This document shows positions 52,891 to 61,964 of a DNA stretch of 64,000 nucleotides, one piece after another (position 1 is the first letter of the stretch; each line of letters begins with the position of its first letter). Source of the DNA: Chitinophaga parva (GTDB lineage Bacteria > Bacteroidota > Bacteroidia > Chitinophagales > Chitinophagaceae); contig NZ_QCYK01000001.1 of the NCBI RefSeq assembly GCF_003071345.1, positions 62,001 to 126,000 of the forward strand. Direction: 5' to 3'. Both the position numbers and the translations under genes were made by a program. The notes below the pieces were generated by a model that saw nothing but the letters and a program-made list of their open reading frames with translations, did not search any database and was not told the DNA's origin.

Positions 52891-53955
52891 ATGAGTAATA
52901 CAAATCATCCCAAGCCGCTGATCGGCATCACCATCGGCGACATTAACAGCATAGGCGCGGAGATCATCATCAAAACCTTCCTGGACGGCCGGATGATGGA
53001 TTTCTGTACCCCCATCATCTTTGCGTCCAATAAGACGGTGAACTTCTACCGTAAACAGCTCAATGAAAATAATTTCCAGTACCAGAGCATCAAGGACTTC
53101 ACAAAGATCAACCACAAGCAGGTGAACGTGTTCAACTGCTGGGAAGAGGAGATCCAGATCCAGCCCGGTGTGCTCAATGAAGCCGGTGGCAAATACGCTG
53201 CCCGCTCCCTGGATGTGGCCGTGCAGTGCCTTAAGGATGGCCACATTGAGGGCCTGGTAACGGCGCCCATCCACAAGAAAAATATTCAAACCCAGCAATG
53301 GAACTATACCGGTCATACCCCCTTCCTGCGCGATGCCTTTAAAGCCAAGGACGTGCTGATGCTGATGACCGCAGACAACATGCGCGTAGGCCTGCTCACA
53401 GAGCACGTGCCCATTGCCGAAGTGGCCAAATATGTGACCGTTGAAAACATCATGGGCAAGTTGCAGCTCATGCGCGAAAGCCTGGTGAAGGACTTCGGCA
53501 TTGACAAGCCCCGCATCGCGGTACTGGGCCTTAACCCCCACGCCGGCGATGAAGGTCTCATCGGCCAGGAAGAACAAACCGTGATCATCCCCGCCGTGAA
53601 GCAAGCCAGGAACCAGGGCCTCCTCGCCTTCGGCCCCTACAGTGCAGACGCCTTCTTTGCCCGCCAGATGTATAAAGATTTTGACGGCGTACTGGCCATG
53701 TACCACGACCAGGGCCTCATCCCCTTCAAATCACTGGCCGCCGGCGAAGGTATCAATTACACCGCGGGCCTGCCCATCGTACGTACCTCCCCGGACCACG
53801 GTACCGCCTTTGACATAGCCGGCAAAAACCTGGCAGACGAATCATCTTTCCGCCAGGCCATCTTCACTGCGCTGGAGATCATCGAAAAGCGCCGCAACTA
53901 CGAAGAGAATACCCGCAACCCGCTGAAGAAAACACAGCTGGCATCGGAGAATTAG
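52891..53955 (+). CDS. pdxA: 4-hydroxythreonine-4-phosphate dehydrogenase
   Basis: 354 residues. NAD-dependent step of DXP-dependent pyridoxal phosphate synthesis. GITIGDINSIGAEI at the start, VTAPIHKK near 127, metal-binding His residues in YTGHTPFLRD, GLNPHAGDEG and AMYHDQGLIPFK, and VRTSPDHGTAFDIAGK near 300. Length is slightly longer than E. coli PdxA owing to a C-terminal basic tail. It ends in a GTAC-type heptad element. pdxJ is not in the window. Confidence 0.97.
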   Translation: MSNTNHPKPLIGITIGDINSIGAEIIIKTFLDGRMMDFCTPIIFASNKTVNFYRKQLNENNFQYQSIKDFTKINHKQVNVFNCWEEEIQIQPGVLNEAGGKYAARSLDVAVQCLKDGHIEGLVTAPIHKKNIQTQQWNYTGHTPFLRDAFKAKDVLMLMTADNMRVGLLTEHVPIAEVAKYVTVENIMGKLQLMRESLVKDFGIDKPRIAVLGLNPHAGDEGLIGQEEQTVIIPAVKQARNQGLLAFGPYSADAFFARQMYKDFDGVLAMYHDQGLIPFKSLAAGEGINYTAGLPIVRTSPDHGTAFDIAGKNLADESSFRQAIFTALEIIEKRRNYEENTRNPLKKTQLASEN

Positions 53956-53960
53956 AAAAC

Positions 53961-54131
53961 GTACAATGTACAGCGTACAACGTACAATGTACACCTGCAT
54001 GATATAAGAAAGCCGTTCCAATTGGAGCGGCTTTTTGTTTGTAATAACACCAAAGAAAAAGACTGCCAACCAGTAGCCCCTTTCGCTAAGATCAAAGTAC
54101 ACTGTACGTTGTACGCTGTACGTTGTACGAC
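53961..54131. repeat. GTAC-type 7-bp repeat element around the pdxA terminator
   Basis: Left arm: GTACAAT, GTACAGC, GTACAAC, GTACAAT, GTACACC (53961-53995). Right arm, inverted: GTACACT, GTACGTT, GTACGCT, GTACGTT, GTACGAC (54097-54131). The arms pair over ~32 bp with two mismatches. ATATAAGAAAGCC at 54002-54014 is identical to 50381-50393. The right arm touches the stop codon of the next gene; the left starts 6 bp after the pdxA stop. Confidence 0.9.
54009..54036 (+). terminator. Terminator of pdxA
   Basis: AAAGCCGTTCCAA/TTGGAGCGGCTTT stem with one G-T pair and TTTTT on the plus strand; inside the heptad-flanked element. Confidence 0.8.
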
Positions 54132-54796
54132 TATTTCATCGTCCCCAACAACTTCTTCGTATACGCCTCACCCCACGCGGGATCTACGCTGGTAGCAGGT
54201 TTGAAGCTGGCAAATTTTTGCAGGGCCAGTTGGAAAAGTTCTTTGGCCTTCTCCTTGTCACCACCAAATTCTGCGGGCGTGAAGTACAGGTTCTGGCCTT
54301 GCATCATGTACACGCGGGGATTTTCCGGGTTCTGGGATTTAGCCTTTTCCAGGAGGGTGGCAGATTCCATGCCGTACTGTGCGCCACGGGTCATGGGGTC
54401 CACTGAAATGCGGGACACGGCGATCAACGAGCGCAGGCAGGTCAGCTCACTGTTATTGGGGCTGAAAGCTTCGGCCTTTTCCACGTTTACGGTGGCCTTA
54501 TCTGCCAGGCCGTCCACCTTATCCTTGTCTTTGATGAACATGGCTTCCATTACCTGCGCATAGGCTGCATAGTAGTAAGGTTGCCATTTGTCCTTTTCCG
54601 CGTTGCCAATGCGTTCAAAGGCATTGGCCTCCGCTTCCATCAGGGTGGCGTCGCCGGTCATTATCTTCGCATGCGCGCTGTCCAGCTGGTCAATGTTCTT
54701 TTTCATGGCAGCTTCAAACTTGCTGTTGTCCTGGGCGTTTACGGCAGCAATGCTGCCGCAGAGCATAAGAGAAAGGAAAATGCGTTTCATGTGCAT
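54131..54796 (-). CDS. Secreted helical repeat (TPR-like) protein
   Basis: 221 residues (Met1 or Met3). Signal peptide MKRIFLSLMLCGSIAAVNAQ, then helical pairs: LDSAHAKIMTGDATLMEAEAN, QPYYYAAYAQVMEAMFIKDK, NVEKAEAFSPNNSELTCLRS, LLEKAKSQNPENPRVYMMQG, ELFQLALQKFASFKP. The helix pairs and the NPENPRVYMMQG motif resemble tetratricopeptide repeats. It lies 68 bp downstream of the TonB receptor on the same strand and may serve it. No function is assigned. Confidence 0.85.
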   Translation of the reverse strand: MHMKRIFLSLMLCGSIAAVNAQDNSKFEAAMKKNIDQLDSAHAKIMTGDATLMEAEANAFERIGNAEKDKWQPYYYAAYAQVMEAMFIKDKDKVDGLADKATVNVEKAEAFSPNNSELTCLRSLIAVSRISVDPMTRGAQYGMESATLLEKAKSQNPENPRVYMMQGQNLYFTPAEFGGDKEKAKELFQLALQKFASFKPATSVDPAWGEAYTKKLLGTMK

Positions 54797-54828
54797 TGTG
54801 TTTTTGAAAGGTATGAATGAAGGATGAT

Positions 54829-54863
54829 TTGCTATTTGGAAATTGGCTGTTGAAAATTGCTTC
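54829..54863. repeat. 7-bp repeat run, TTG type
   Basis: TTGCTAT, TTGGAAA, TTGGCTG, TTGAAAA, TTGCTTC in strict 7-bp phase, just after the receptor stop codon and before the secreted protein gene. No inverted partner is seen. Its phase matches the GTAC and GTTA arrays but the core differs. Confidence 0.5.
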
Positions 54864-54864
54864 G

Positions 54865-57018
54865 TTACTGGTTGTCTATCACTTCCTGACGGCGGTCTAT
54901 GCCAAAGCTCATGAACATGCCCAGGAAGAAGAAGCGCGGCGCATTGGGTGTTACTTCCTGGCGGCGCATACCATCTGAAGAATAATTGTAATTGTACACC
55001 AGGTTATTGCCGGTTACATTGGTCACAGACAATACAAATACGGTGAATGCCTTGCGGATGGTGGTGAGGTAATTGGCGCTGAAACCAAGGGTATTGTAAG
55101 GCTTGGTGTGCTGCGACATAAACTCACTCACCGGCATGTTCGGGTTGAAGTAAGGACGGCCGGTAGCAAAGCTGTACGTGAGGCCAAAGCTCGTCTTGAT
55201 CTTGGGCACATATTGTTTATACACTACAGACAGCGTGTGGGTGGCAGCAAAATTGGGCTGTACAGACTTCGGGAAGTCCAGGTACTGGCGGTGGGTATCC
55301 AGGTAAGAATAGGACACCCAGTAGTCCACGTTCCTGAAGGTTCGCTTATCCCTCCAGAAGATCTCTGCGCCACGGGCATAGCCGGTGCCACCGTTGGTGG
55401 TATCGGGTACGGTCTTTACCAGGCCATGGTATTTTTTGTAAAATACTTCTGCGCGGAACGTATAATTGGTAGCGATCTTCTGATACGTGGCAATGTAATG
55501 CGTGGCCCGCATGTAGTCCAGGTTATGGTCCCAGCGGATGAAGTCCGGCTCCGGCTTCTGGTAGTATTCTCCATACGCCACGGACAGTTGTGAATACTGG
55601 TCCAGCTTATACCCCATGGATGCACGGGGCGCCAGCACCGTTTTATCCAGCACGGTGGAGTGCTCTGCGCGGCCACCTACGCGGGCCAGCAGGCGCGGTG
55701 CCAGGGAGATCTCGCTTTCTGCAAACAGGGCGGTGTAATGATCCGCATAGTTCATGTGGTACTGGTTGTAGCCGGAGTTTTCCAACGCATACTGGTAATC
55801 GGCGCCCAGTTTAAGCGAAGAGAAACTACCCAGGCTGCGGGAAAACGCCACGTGTACCTGGCTCAGGTCTGAGCGGTTATTTACATTGACCGGCTCCCGT
55901 TTATTGATGGTATCCAGTTTTATTTTATCGTGGTTAGTGCTGTAAGACACGCCCAAGTCTACCCGCCAGTGATCATCAATTCTTTCTTTCCACGTCAGGT
56001 TCGTATATACGCTCTTGTTATGCAGTTCAAACAGCTCCAGGTAACCGGGGTACTCCAGGCTTTCGCGGGTGAAACCCAGCTTGTTGGTGTTCAGGTATCC
56101 ATAAAATTTGAGGATGCCGGTCCGGGATGTTTTCAGGCGATAGTTCACGGAGCCGTTCCAGAACGCAGGATAAATGGTGGTGGCGCGGTCCTGCGGCACT
56201 AACTTGAAGTAAGGCGCCAGGTTGGTATAATCCGCTTCCACGCCGTAAGAACTTTTCTTATCCTTTGAAAGCTCCTGCAGCCCCAGGTTCACGCCTACCG
56301 TGGAAATACCTACGGATGAAGAAGAGCGGTCCGGCAGGTCATTGCTTTCCAGGATAAGGGCGGAGGATAACGCCTGGCCGTAAGCCGCGCTGTAGCCGCC
56401 GCTGCTAAAGGTGGTTCCTTTGAAGAGGAAGGGTGAAAAGCGCCCGCGGGAAGGCAGGTCCGGCATTTCTGTAAAGAAAGGATTCCTTACCAGCAAGCCG
56501 TCTATATACGTTTGTGTTTCATAACCGGTGCCACCGCGTACAAACAGGCCGGTCTTATCCCCGATCTGTTGTGCGCCGGGCAATGTTTTGATCGCCGAAG
56601 CAATATCTGCATTGGCGCCGGCGGTGGTAACGATATCGAGGGGTTTCAGCACCGTGTTGGTTTTGCTGCTGGCTTCAATGGCACCCGCGGAAATGGTCAC
56701 CAGGCGGAGGTCATTGGCAGATTGCTTCATGACCAGCTGTACACTTTCGTTGCCGCCATGGAGGGATACTTTGATCTGCAGGTCCTGGTAACCGCTGAGG
56801 CTTACCAGCAGGAACTTATCGCCGGTTTCCGTGGTGGTGAAGGTGAAGCGGCCGTCTTTACCGGAGGTGGTGCCGTCATAACTTTCCTGTACTGCAATGT
56901 TAACGCCGGTAAGGGGATGTTTTTTGGAGTCGGTTACCTGACCGCTTACTGTTGTGGTCTGGGCGTGCGCCAGGATGGGCAGTAGTCCAGTGGTAAGCAG
57001 TAGTAATAAGTGTTTCAT
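54865..57018 (-). CDS. TonB-dependent receptor with carboxypeptidase-like N-terminal domain
   Basis: 717 residues from ATG at 57018 (MKHLLLLLTTGLLPILAHAQ, signal peptide). Then a carboxypeptidase-regulatory-like domain (TTVSGQVTDSKKHPLTGVNI, ~20-105), a plug (~120-240: IASAIKTLPGAQQIGDKTGL, FVRGGTGYETQTYIDGLLV) and a beta-barrel. The barrel end MSFGIDRRQEVIDNQ lacks the usual terminal aromatic residue. No SusD partner is present, so the ligand is unknown; small substrates or metal chelates are as likely as glycans. Its 3' end is followed by a TTG heptad run. Confidence 0.9.
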   Translation of the reverse strand: MKHLLLLLTTGLLPILAHAQTTTVSGQVTDSKKHPLTGVNIAVQESYDGTTSGKDGRFTFTTTETGDKFLLVSLSGYQDLQIKVSLHGGNESVQLVMKQSANDLRLVTISAGAIEASSKTNTVLKPLDIVTTAGANADIASAIKTLPGAQQIGDKTGLFVRGGTGYETQTYIDGLLVRNPFFTEMPDLPSRGRFSPFLFKGTTFSSGGYSAAYGQALSSALILESNDLPDRSSSSVGISTVGVNLGLQELSKDKKSSYGVEADYTNLAPYFKLVPQDRATTIYPAFWNGSVNYRLKTSRTGILKFYGYLNTNKLGFTRESLEYPGYLELFELHNKSVYTNLTWKERIDDHWRVDLGVSYSTNHDKIKLDTINKREPVNVNNRSDLSQVHVAFSRSLGSFSSLKLGADYQYALENSGYNQYHMNYADHYTALFAESEISLAPRLLARVGGRAEHSTVLDKTVLAPRASMGYKLDQYSQLSVAYGEYYQKPEPDFIRWDHNLDYMRATHYIATYQKIATNYTFRAEVFYKKYHGLVKTVPDTTNGGTGYARGAEIFWRDKRTFRNVDYWVSYSYLDTHRQYLDFPKSVQPNFAATHTLSVVYKQYVPKIKTSFGLTYSFATGRPYFNPNMPVSEFMSQHTKPYNTLGFSANYLTTIRKAFTVFVLSVTNVTGNNLVYNYNYSSDGMRRQEVTPNAPRFFFLGMFMSFGIDRRQEVIDNQ

Positions 57019-57198
57019 GCCATCAGTATTTACAGCAAAGAAAGGGTGCATTATAAAGATGCGGAAGGGCATTTCGGCAAGATCAGTACAAATCGCCGGT
57101 AAAAACGGGGCTGTCCGGCGGTGAAAATTGTTAATCTTCTTCTAAAATAGGCAAAACCGGTGAAATAGGCTGTGGTAGGGTGTTACACCGCATAAAAT

Positions 57199-57230
57199 AA
57201 AAGCGCCCCCGCTTGCGGCGGAGGCGCTTT
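57199..57230 (-). terminator. Terminator of the ATP synthase operon after atpA
   Basis: AAAGCGCCTCCG/GCGGGGGCGCTTT-type stem on the minus strand, followed by TTATTTT, starting 20 bp after the atpA stop. Confidence 0.85.
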
Positions 57231-57250
57231 CCTTAAATATTATCGGGCGA

Positions 57251-58828
57251 TCAGGCAAAACGGGGTTTCAGCTCGTTTGCCAGGGTCACCATTTTCTTCA
57301 GGCTTTCATCTGCCAGTACGCCTTTTTTGAATTCGGCCAGTACTTCGGGCAGTCTTACGTCCATTTCGTTGAGGAAGGCTTCTTCAAATGCACGTACATT
57401 TCTCAGGGGCACTTCACGCAGCAGGCCCTGGGTACCCAGGTAGATGATGGCTACCTGTTTTTCCACGGTGTACGGGTTGAACTGGGCCTGTTTCAGGATT
57501 TCCACGTTGCGGGAACCTTTATCCAGTACGGATTTGGTAGCCGCATCGAGGTCACCGCCAAATTTGGAGAAGGCTTCCAGCTCACGGTACTGCGCCTGGT
57601 CCAGTTTCAGGGTACCGGCCACTTTCTTCATGGACTTGATCTGGGCGTTACCACCTACACGGCTCACGGAGATACCTACGTTGATCGCGGGGCGGATACC
57701 GGCGTTGAACAGGTTGGATTCCAGGAAGATCTGGCCATCGGTGATGGAGATCACGTTCGTGGGAATGTAGGCAGATACGTCACCCGCCTGTGTTTCGATG
57801 ATAGGCAGCGCGGTCAGGGAGCCACCACCTTTTACCAGGTGACGGATAGACTCGGGCAGGTCATTCATCTGGGCAGCGATATCGTCCTTGGCGATGATCT
57901 TAGCCGCACGTTCCAGCAAGCGGGAGTGCAGGTAGAATACGTCACCGGGATATGCTTCACGGCCGGGCGGACGGCGGAGCAGCAGGGACACCTCACGGTA
58001 AGCAACGGCCTGTTTGGACAGGTCATCGTATACGATCAGTGCGGGGCGGCCGCTGTCGCGGAAGAACTCACCGATAGCAGCACCGGCAAAGGGAGCATAG
58101 AACTGCAGGGGAGCGGGATCAGCTGCGGAAGCGGCTACGATGGTGGTATAAGCCATAGCGCCATTTTCCTGCAGGGTGCGCATTACGCCGGCAATGGTAG
58201 AAGCTTTCTGGCCAATGGCTACGTAGATGCAATATACCGGCTTGCCGGCTTCGTAAAATTCTTTCTGGTTAATGATGGTGTCAATACAGATGGCAGTTTT
58301 ACCTGTCTGGCGGTCACCGATCACCAGCTCACGCTGGCCACGGCCTACGGGGATCATGGCGTCAATAGCCTTGATACCGGTCTGCAGCGGTTCTTTTACC
58401 GGCTCACGGAACAATACGCCGGGGGCTTTACGCTCGATCGGCATTTCGTACAGTTCACCAGTAATGGGGCCTTTACCGTCTATCGGTTCGCCCAGGGTAT
58501 TGATCACACGGCCTACCATGCCTTCGCCTACCTTGATGGAAGCGATCTGGCCGGTGCGGCGTACCTTGTCACCTTCTCTGATCTGGCCTGCATCCCCCAT
58601 CAGTACCACACCCACGTTGTCTTCTTCCAGGTTCAGGGCAATTGCTTTTACACCATTTTCAAACACTACCAGTTCACCGGAACGTACATTGTTCAGGCCG
58701 TAGATGCGCGCAATACCGTCACCTATTTGCAGTACGGTACCCACTTCTTCCAGTTCGGCCGATGCATTGAAGTTGCTCAGCTGCTGGCGCAGTATCGCAG
58801 AAATTTCATCGGGTTTGATGCTCACCAT
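57251..58828 (-). CDS. atpA: ATP synthase F1 subunit alpha
   Basis: 525 residues. Non-catalytic nucleotide-binding subunit of F1. [17 protein letters not shown] at the start, P-loop [15 protein letters not shown] near 170-180, [12 protein letters not shown], and the [15 protein letters not shown] signature with the arginine finger near 372. Length is standard for the phylum. It is the last visible gene of the operon: a terminator follows, and the usual next gene atpG is absent here. Confidence 0.97.
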   Translation of the reverse strand: MVSIKPDEISAILRQQLSNFNASAELEEVGTVLQIGDGIARIYGLNNVRSGELVVFENGVKAIALNLEEDNVGVVLMGDAGQIREGDKVRRTGQIASIKVGEGMVGRVINTLGEPIDGKGPITGELYEMPIERKAPGVLFREPVKEPLQTGIKAIDAMIPVGRGQRELVIGDRQTGKTAICIDTIINQKEFYEAGKPVYCIYVAIGQKASTIAGVMRTLQENGAMAYTTIVAASAADPAPLQFYAPFAGAAIGEFFRDSGRPALIVYDDLSKQAVAYREVSLLLRRPPGREAYPGDVFYLHSRLLERAAKIIAKDDIAAQMNDLPESIRHLVKGGGSLTALPIIETQAGDVSAYIPTNVISITDGQIFLESNLFNAGIRPAINVGISVSRVGGNAQIKSMKKVAGTLKLDQAQYRELEAFSKFGGDLDAATKSVLDKGSRNVEILKQAQFNPYTVEKQVAIIYLGTQGLLREVPLRNVRAFEEAFLNEMDVRLPEVLAEFKKGVLADESLKKMVTLANELKPRFA

Positions 58829-58913
58829 AAATTATGTGTTTTTAAAAGAGTCGTTTAAAATATATAACGACAGACAGCTTTGCGACTACGCAGCGGCTGC
58901 TGTAGGAAAAAAA

Positions 58914-59477
58914 TTAGTGAATAGCAGGAACGTAAGCGTTACCACTGAAGTTCTTGCGCAGGTCTTCCAGGTTGCGGGCCACCGAGCCGTCAAACAGCTG
59001 GTTGCCGGTTTCCAGCAGGAAGCCGCCGATCAGGCTTTCTTTCACATCGGTTTCAATGTCCAGCTGCTGGCCGGGGAAGCTGGCCTGGATCCGCGCTGTG
59101 AGGGCGGCCAGTGCTGCGGTATCCAGCGGTACGGCAGTGGTGATCTTCACCTTATGGATATGTTTGATCGCCTGGTACTGTTCAATAAAAGCGGCTGCGA
59201 TCTCCGGCAGGAAGGCTTCGCGGCCTTTGTTCACCAGCAGGGTCACGAAAGCAGAAGTCAGCTCACTTACCTTGCCCGCCAGGATAGCAGACAGGATGCT
59301 GTTCTTCTTATCGGCCTTGATGATAGGGCTTTTCAGCAAACTCACCACATCGGGGTTGCTCTTGGCTATGCTCACCAGCAGTTTCATATCGGTGTACGCC
59401 GGCTCCAGCAGGGATTTCTCCAGGGCCAGGTCTACCAATGATTTTGCATATCTCGATGCTAAGCGGGGATTCTGCAT
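58914..59477 (-). CDS. atpH: ATP synthase F1 subunit delta
   Basis: 187 residues. Part of the peripheral stalk that links F1 to subunit b. N-terminal helical domain PRLASRYAKSLVDLALEK and conserved C-terminal segment SLIGGFLLETGNQLFDGSVARNL, which is the OSCP/delta signature. Located between atpF and atpA with 85-bp spacers on each side, in the standard order. Confidence 0.95.
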   Translation of the reverse strand: MQNPRLASRYAKSLVDLALEKSLLEPAYTDMKLLVSIAKSNPDVVSLLKSPIIKADKKNSILSAILAGKVSELTSAFVTLLVNKGREAFLPEIAAAFIEQYQAIKHIHKVKITTAVPLDTAALAALTARIQASFPGQQLDIETDVKESLIGGFLLETGNQLFDGSVARNLEDLRKNFSGNAYVPAIH

Positions 59478-59562
59478 GTGTTTATATCGCTTTTCGCAGC
59501 GGGGCCGCTTGTCGTAAACCAGCCACAGGCAGGATTTACAGCAAACGGCTCCTCCGTGTTAA

Positions 59563-60057
59563 TTAGTTCAGTTTAATATCTCCGGCCAGGTCTTTAATGT
59601 AGCGCTCCTGTGCAGTTTTGTCTGCCAGTTCTTTTCTCAGCACTTTCTCAGCTACATCGATCACGAGGTTGCCTACCTGGTTCTTCACTTCGGTGAGGGC
59701 AGCCTGTTTCTGGGTTTCAATAGCAGCGTAAGCCTCGGTGATGATCTTCTTGGCTTCGGCCTGCGCCTGTGTTTTCGCTTCCGCGATGATGTGATCTTTC
59801 GCGTCTTTGGCTTCTTTCAGGATTTTGCTTCTTTCGGCTTTCGCTTCCGCCAGCACATGTTCGTGCTCGGCTTTCATCTGTGCCATTTCTTCCTTTACGC
59901 GCTCTGCAGATGCAATGGAGTCAGCAATGGAAGTTTCTCTTTCCTTCAGCACGCCCAGGATGGGAGTCCAGGCAAATTTCTTCAGCAGGAAGAAAACGAT
60001 GAGGAAGATGACAAGGGAGAAGAAAAATAAGCCTAAGCCAGGCATCAACAGATCCAT
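59563..60057 (-). CDS. atpF: ATP synthase Fo subunit b
   Basis: 164 residues. N-terminal TM (LGLFFFSLVIFLIVFFLLKKF, ~7-27) followed by a long charged helix (ADSIASAERVKEEMAQMKAE, AKAERSKILKEAKDAKDHII) that forms the stalk dimer. Ends in KDLAGDIKLN. Between this gene and atpE lies an intrinsic terminator-like hairpin that could lower b expression relative to c. Confidence 0.95.
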   Translation of the reverse strand: MDLLMPGLGLFFFSLVIFLIVFFLLKKFAWTPILGVLKERETSIADSIASAERVKEEMAQMKAEHEHVLAEAKAERSKILKEAKDAKDHIIAEAKTQAQAEAKKIITEAYAAIETQKQAALTEVKNQVGNLVIDVAEKVLRKELADKTAQERYIKDLAGDIKLN

Positions 60058-60121
60058 AGTAATTTATTATAGCGTGTTATTGTTTGCGTTGAATTGGTAA
60101 TAATCAAAAATGGCCGTGGGA

Positions 60122-60166
60122 AAAAAATTTACTGCATCCCTTGCCCTGTGCGCAGGATGCAGTAAA
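60122..60166 (-). terminator. Intercistronic terminator-like hairpin between atpE and atpF
   Basis: TTTACTGCATCC (60128-60139) and GGATGCAGTAAA (60155-60166) form a perfect 12-bp stem with a 15-nt loop, followed on the minus strand by TTTTTTT (60121-60129). It begins 10 bp after the atpE stop codon. Partial termination or 3'-end protection of the c-subunit message is likely. Confidence 0.8.
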
Positions 60167-60175
60167 GAAGGTCAA

Positions 60176-60439
<264 letters not shown>

Positions 60440-60481
60440 TTATTTGTTTGTATTTAAATAAAAAGTTAGTTCCGGAATTGA

Positions 60482-61669
60482 TCAGTGGTGAGCCGGTGCA
60501 TGACCGTGCTCCTCATCATGGTGTGCACCTTCCATGGACTGGCCGATGAATACCGCTGTGAGCGTGGCAAAGATGAAAGCCTGGATAAAGGCTACCAGCA
60601 GCTCCAGGCACATCATCATCATGTTAAACACAATGGTGATCGGCATGAAACCATAGCCAGCGGCCTTGTTCATGGCACCAAAGATGAAGATGAGGGAGAT
60701 AATGCTGAGGATAATAATGTGGCCTGCCAGCATGTTTGCAAAAAGTCGGATCATCAGGGATACCGGCTTGGTAAACACGCCGATCAGCTCTACCGGGGCC
60801 AGGATAGGCTTAACAAAGCCAGGTACCGGCGGGTTGAAGATGTGCGCCCAGAAATGACGGTTGGTAGCAAACAGGATAGCGATGAAGGAGATCAGCGCCA
60901 GTGCAGCGGTTACCGCAATATTGCCGGTCACGTTTGCAGAACCGGGCAGGAGGCCCAGCAGGTTGTTGATCAATATAAAGAAGAAGATGGTCAGGATGAG
61001 CGGTGCATATTTATCTGCCTTCTTGCCGGGGATGTTAGGCTTTACTACCTCATCGCGCATGAAGATGATCACCGGTTCCATTACACCCTGGAAACCTTTG
61101 GGCGCTTTCTTGGCGCCGCGGGCTTTGTAAGTATTGGCGATGGAGATCATGATCCACAGCAGCAGGATGGCTGCGATCATCATGGAAGTTACGTTCTTGG
61201 TGATGGAAAAATCATATACTTTTTCACCGGTAGGATTGTTGTGCTCGTCTACCGCGATGATCTTTTCATTGGGATAAGCGGCTTCGTCCAACTGGTGTTC
61301 TGCACGGTACTCGGCATTTACCAGGCGGAAACCTTCGTGGGTAGCCTCTCCCTCTTCAAACTTAGCGGAGGAAAATACAGAAAGGCCCTTTGAAGAGTAA
61401 ACAATTACGGGCAAAGGAATGGTCACATGGTTTTTTTCACCCAGGCTAAAGAAGTGCCATTCATGGCTGTCTTTTACGTGTCCGAGCAGTAACTCTTTCG
61501 CATCGATCTTCTTGCTGCCCTCCGCTTCAGGAGCAGCTGTCTCGGTTTTAGCCGTTTCAGCACCTTCGGAAGCATTTTCGGGGGCAGCGGCAAAAGCCAT
61601 GGAACCATGCAGGCACAAGGCCGTCAGAGTAGCTACCAGACTATGTTTGAACAGTTTATAGGAAATCAC
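60482..61669 (-). CDS. atpB: ATP synthase Fo subunit a
   Basis: 395 residues, much longer than the ~270 of E. coli. An N-terminal signal-like segment (LVATLTALCLHGSMAFA) and ~120 residues of extra soluble domain precede the five TM helices; this is typical for Bacteroidota. The essential Arg is in SLMIRLFANMLAGHII near 300, and the C-terminal ELLVAFIQAFIFATLTAVFIG is conserved. It ends with a His/Glu-rich tail. First gene of the operon, with a -7 box 20 bp before its start. Confidence 0.95.
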   Translation of the reverse strand: MISYKLFKHSLVATLTALCLHGSMAFAAAPENASEGAETAKTETAAPEAEGSKKIDAKELLLGHVKDSHEWHFFSLGEKNHVTIPLPVIVYSSKGLSVFSSAKFEEGEATHEGFRLVNAEYRAEHQLDEAAYPNEKIIAVDEHNNPTGEKVYDFSITKNVTSMMIAAILLLWIMISIANTYKARGAKKAPKGFQGVMEPVIIFMRDEVVKPNIPGKKADKYAPLILTIFFFILINNLLGLLPGSANVTGNIAVTAALALISFIAILFATNRHFWAHIFNPPVPGFVKPILAPVELIGVFTKPVSLMIRLFANMLAGHIIILSIISLIFIFGAMNKAAGYGFMPITIVFNMMMMCLELLVAFIQAFIFATLTAVFIGQSMEGAHHDEEHGHAPAHH

Positions 61670-61688
61670 CTTTTCTTGAAATTTTGCG

Positions 61689-61696
61689 CAAAGATA
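61689..61696 (-). promoter_or_regulatory. -7 box of the ATP synthase operon
   Basis: Minus-strand TATCTTTG, a full match to TAnnTTTG, with the ATG of atpB 20 bp downstream. Confidence 0.7.
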
Positions 61697-61920
61697 GCAG
61701 AATTTAGTTCAAAAACGATGACGACAACAAAAAAGAAGGAGACCAGGCGGAGGGAATTAATTATCAGTGAATTAATACATATTATTATTTGCGATAAAGT
61801 GGTTCCGGAACAGGGATTTCTAACCCCTGGCGCCCCTTTGGCACAAGGCAGGTACAGGCAAGGGAAAAAGGCCTAACATAGGCAGATTATCATATATATT
61901 ATTTTATAATGCCTAATGTC

Positions 61921-61962
61921 GTACACCCGTGTACCGGAAAATTTTCCGGGGTGCTACCCCGG
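61921..61962. repeat. Three contiguous palindromes
   Basis: GTACACCCGTGTAC (61921-61934), CCGGAAAATTTTCCGG (61934-61949, perfect) and CCGGGGT-GCT-ACCCCGG (61946-61962) overlap end to end. On the minus strand the last one followed by AAAATTTT would terminate the 92-codon gene at 61965. The middle palindrome competes with it for pairing. Confidence 0.6.
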
Positions 61963-61964
61963 TG

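Noticed and set aside
50320..54131. GTAC heptad arrays considered as CRISPR-like repeats
   Set aside because: Units are 7 bp without spacers, arms are inverted and no cas genes are present.
61718..61876. Short plus-strand frame (MTTTKKKETRRRELIISEL) upstream of the ATP synthase operon
   Set aside because: AT-rich leader region opposite the promoter, no family match and poor codon use.
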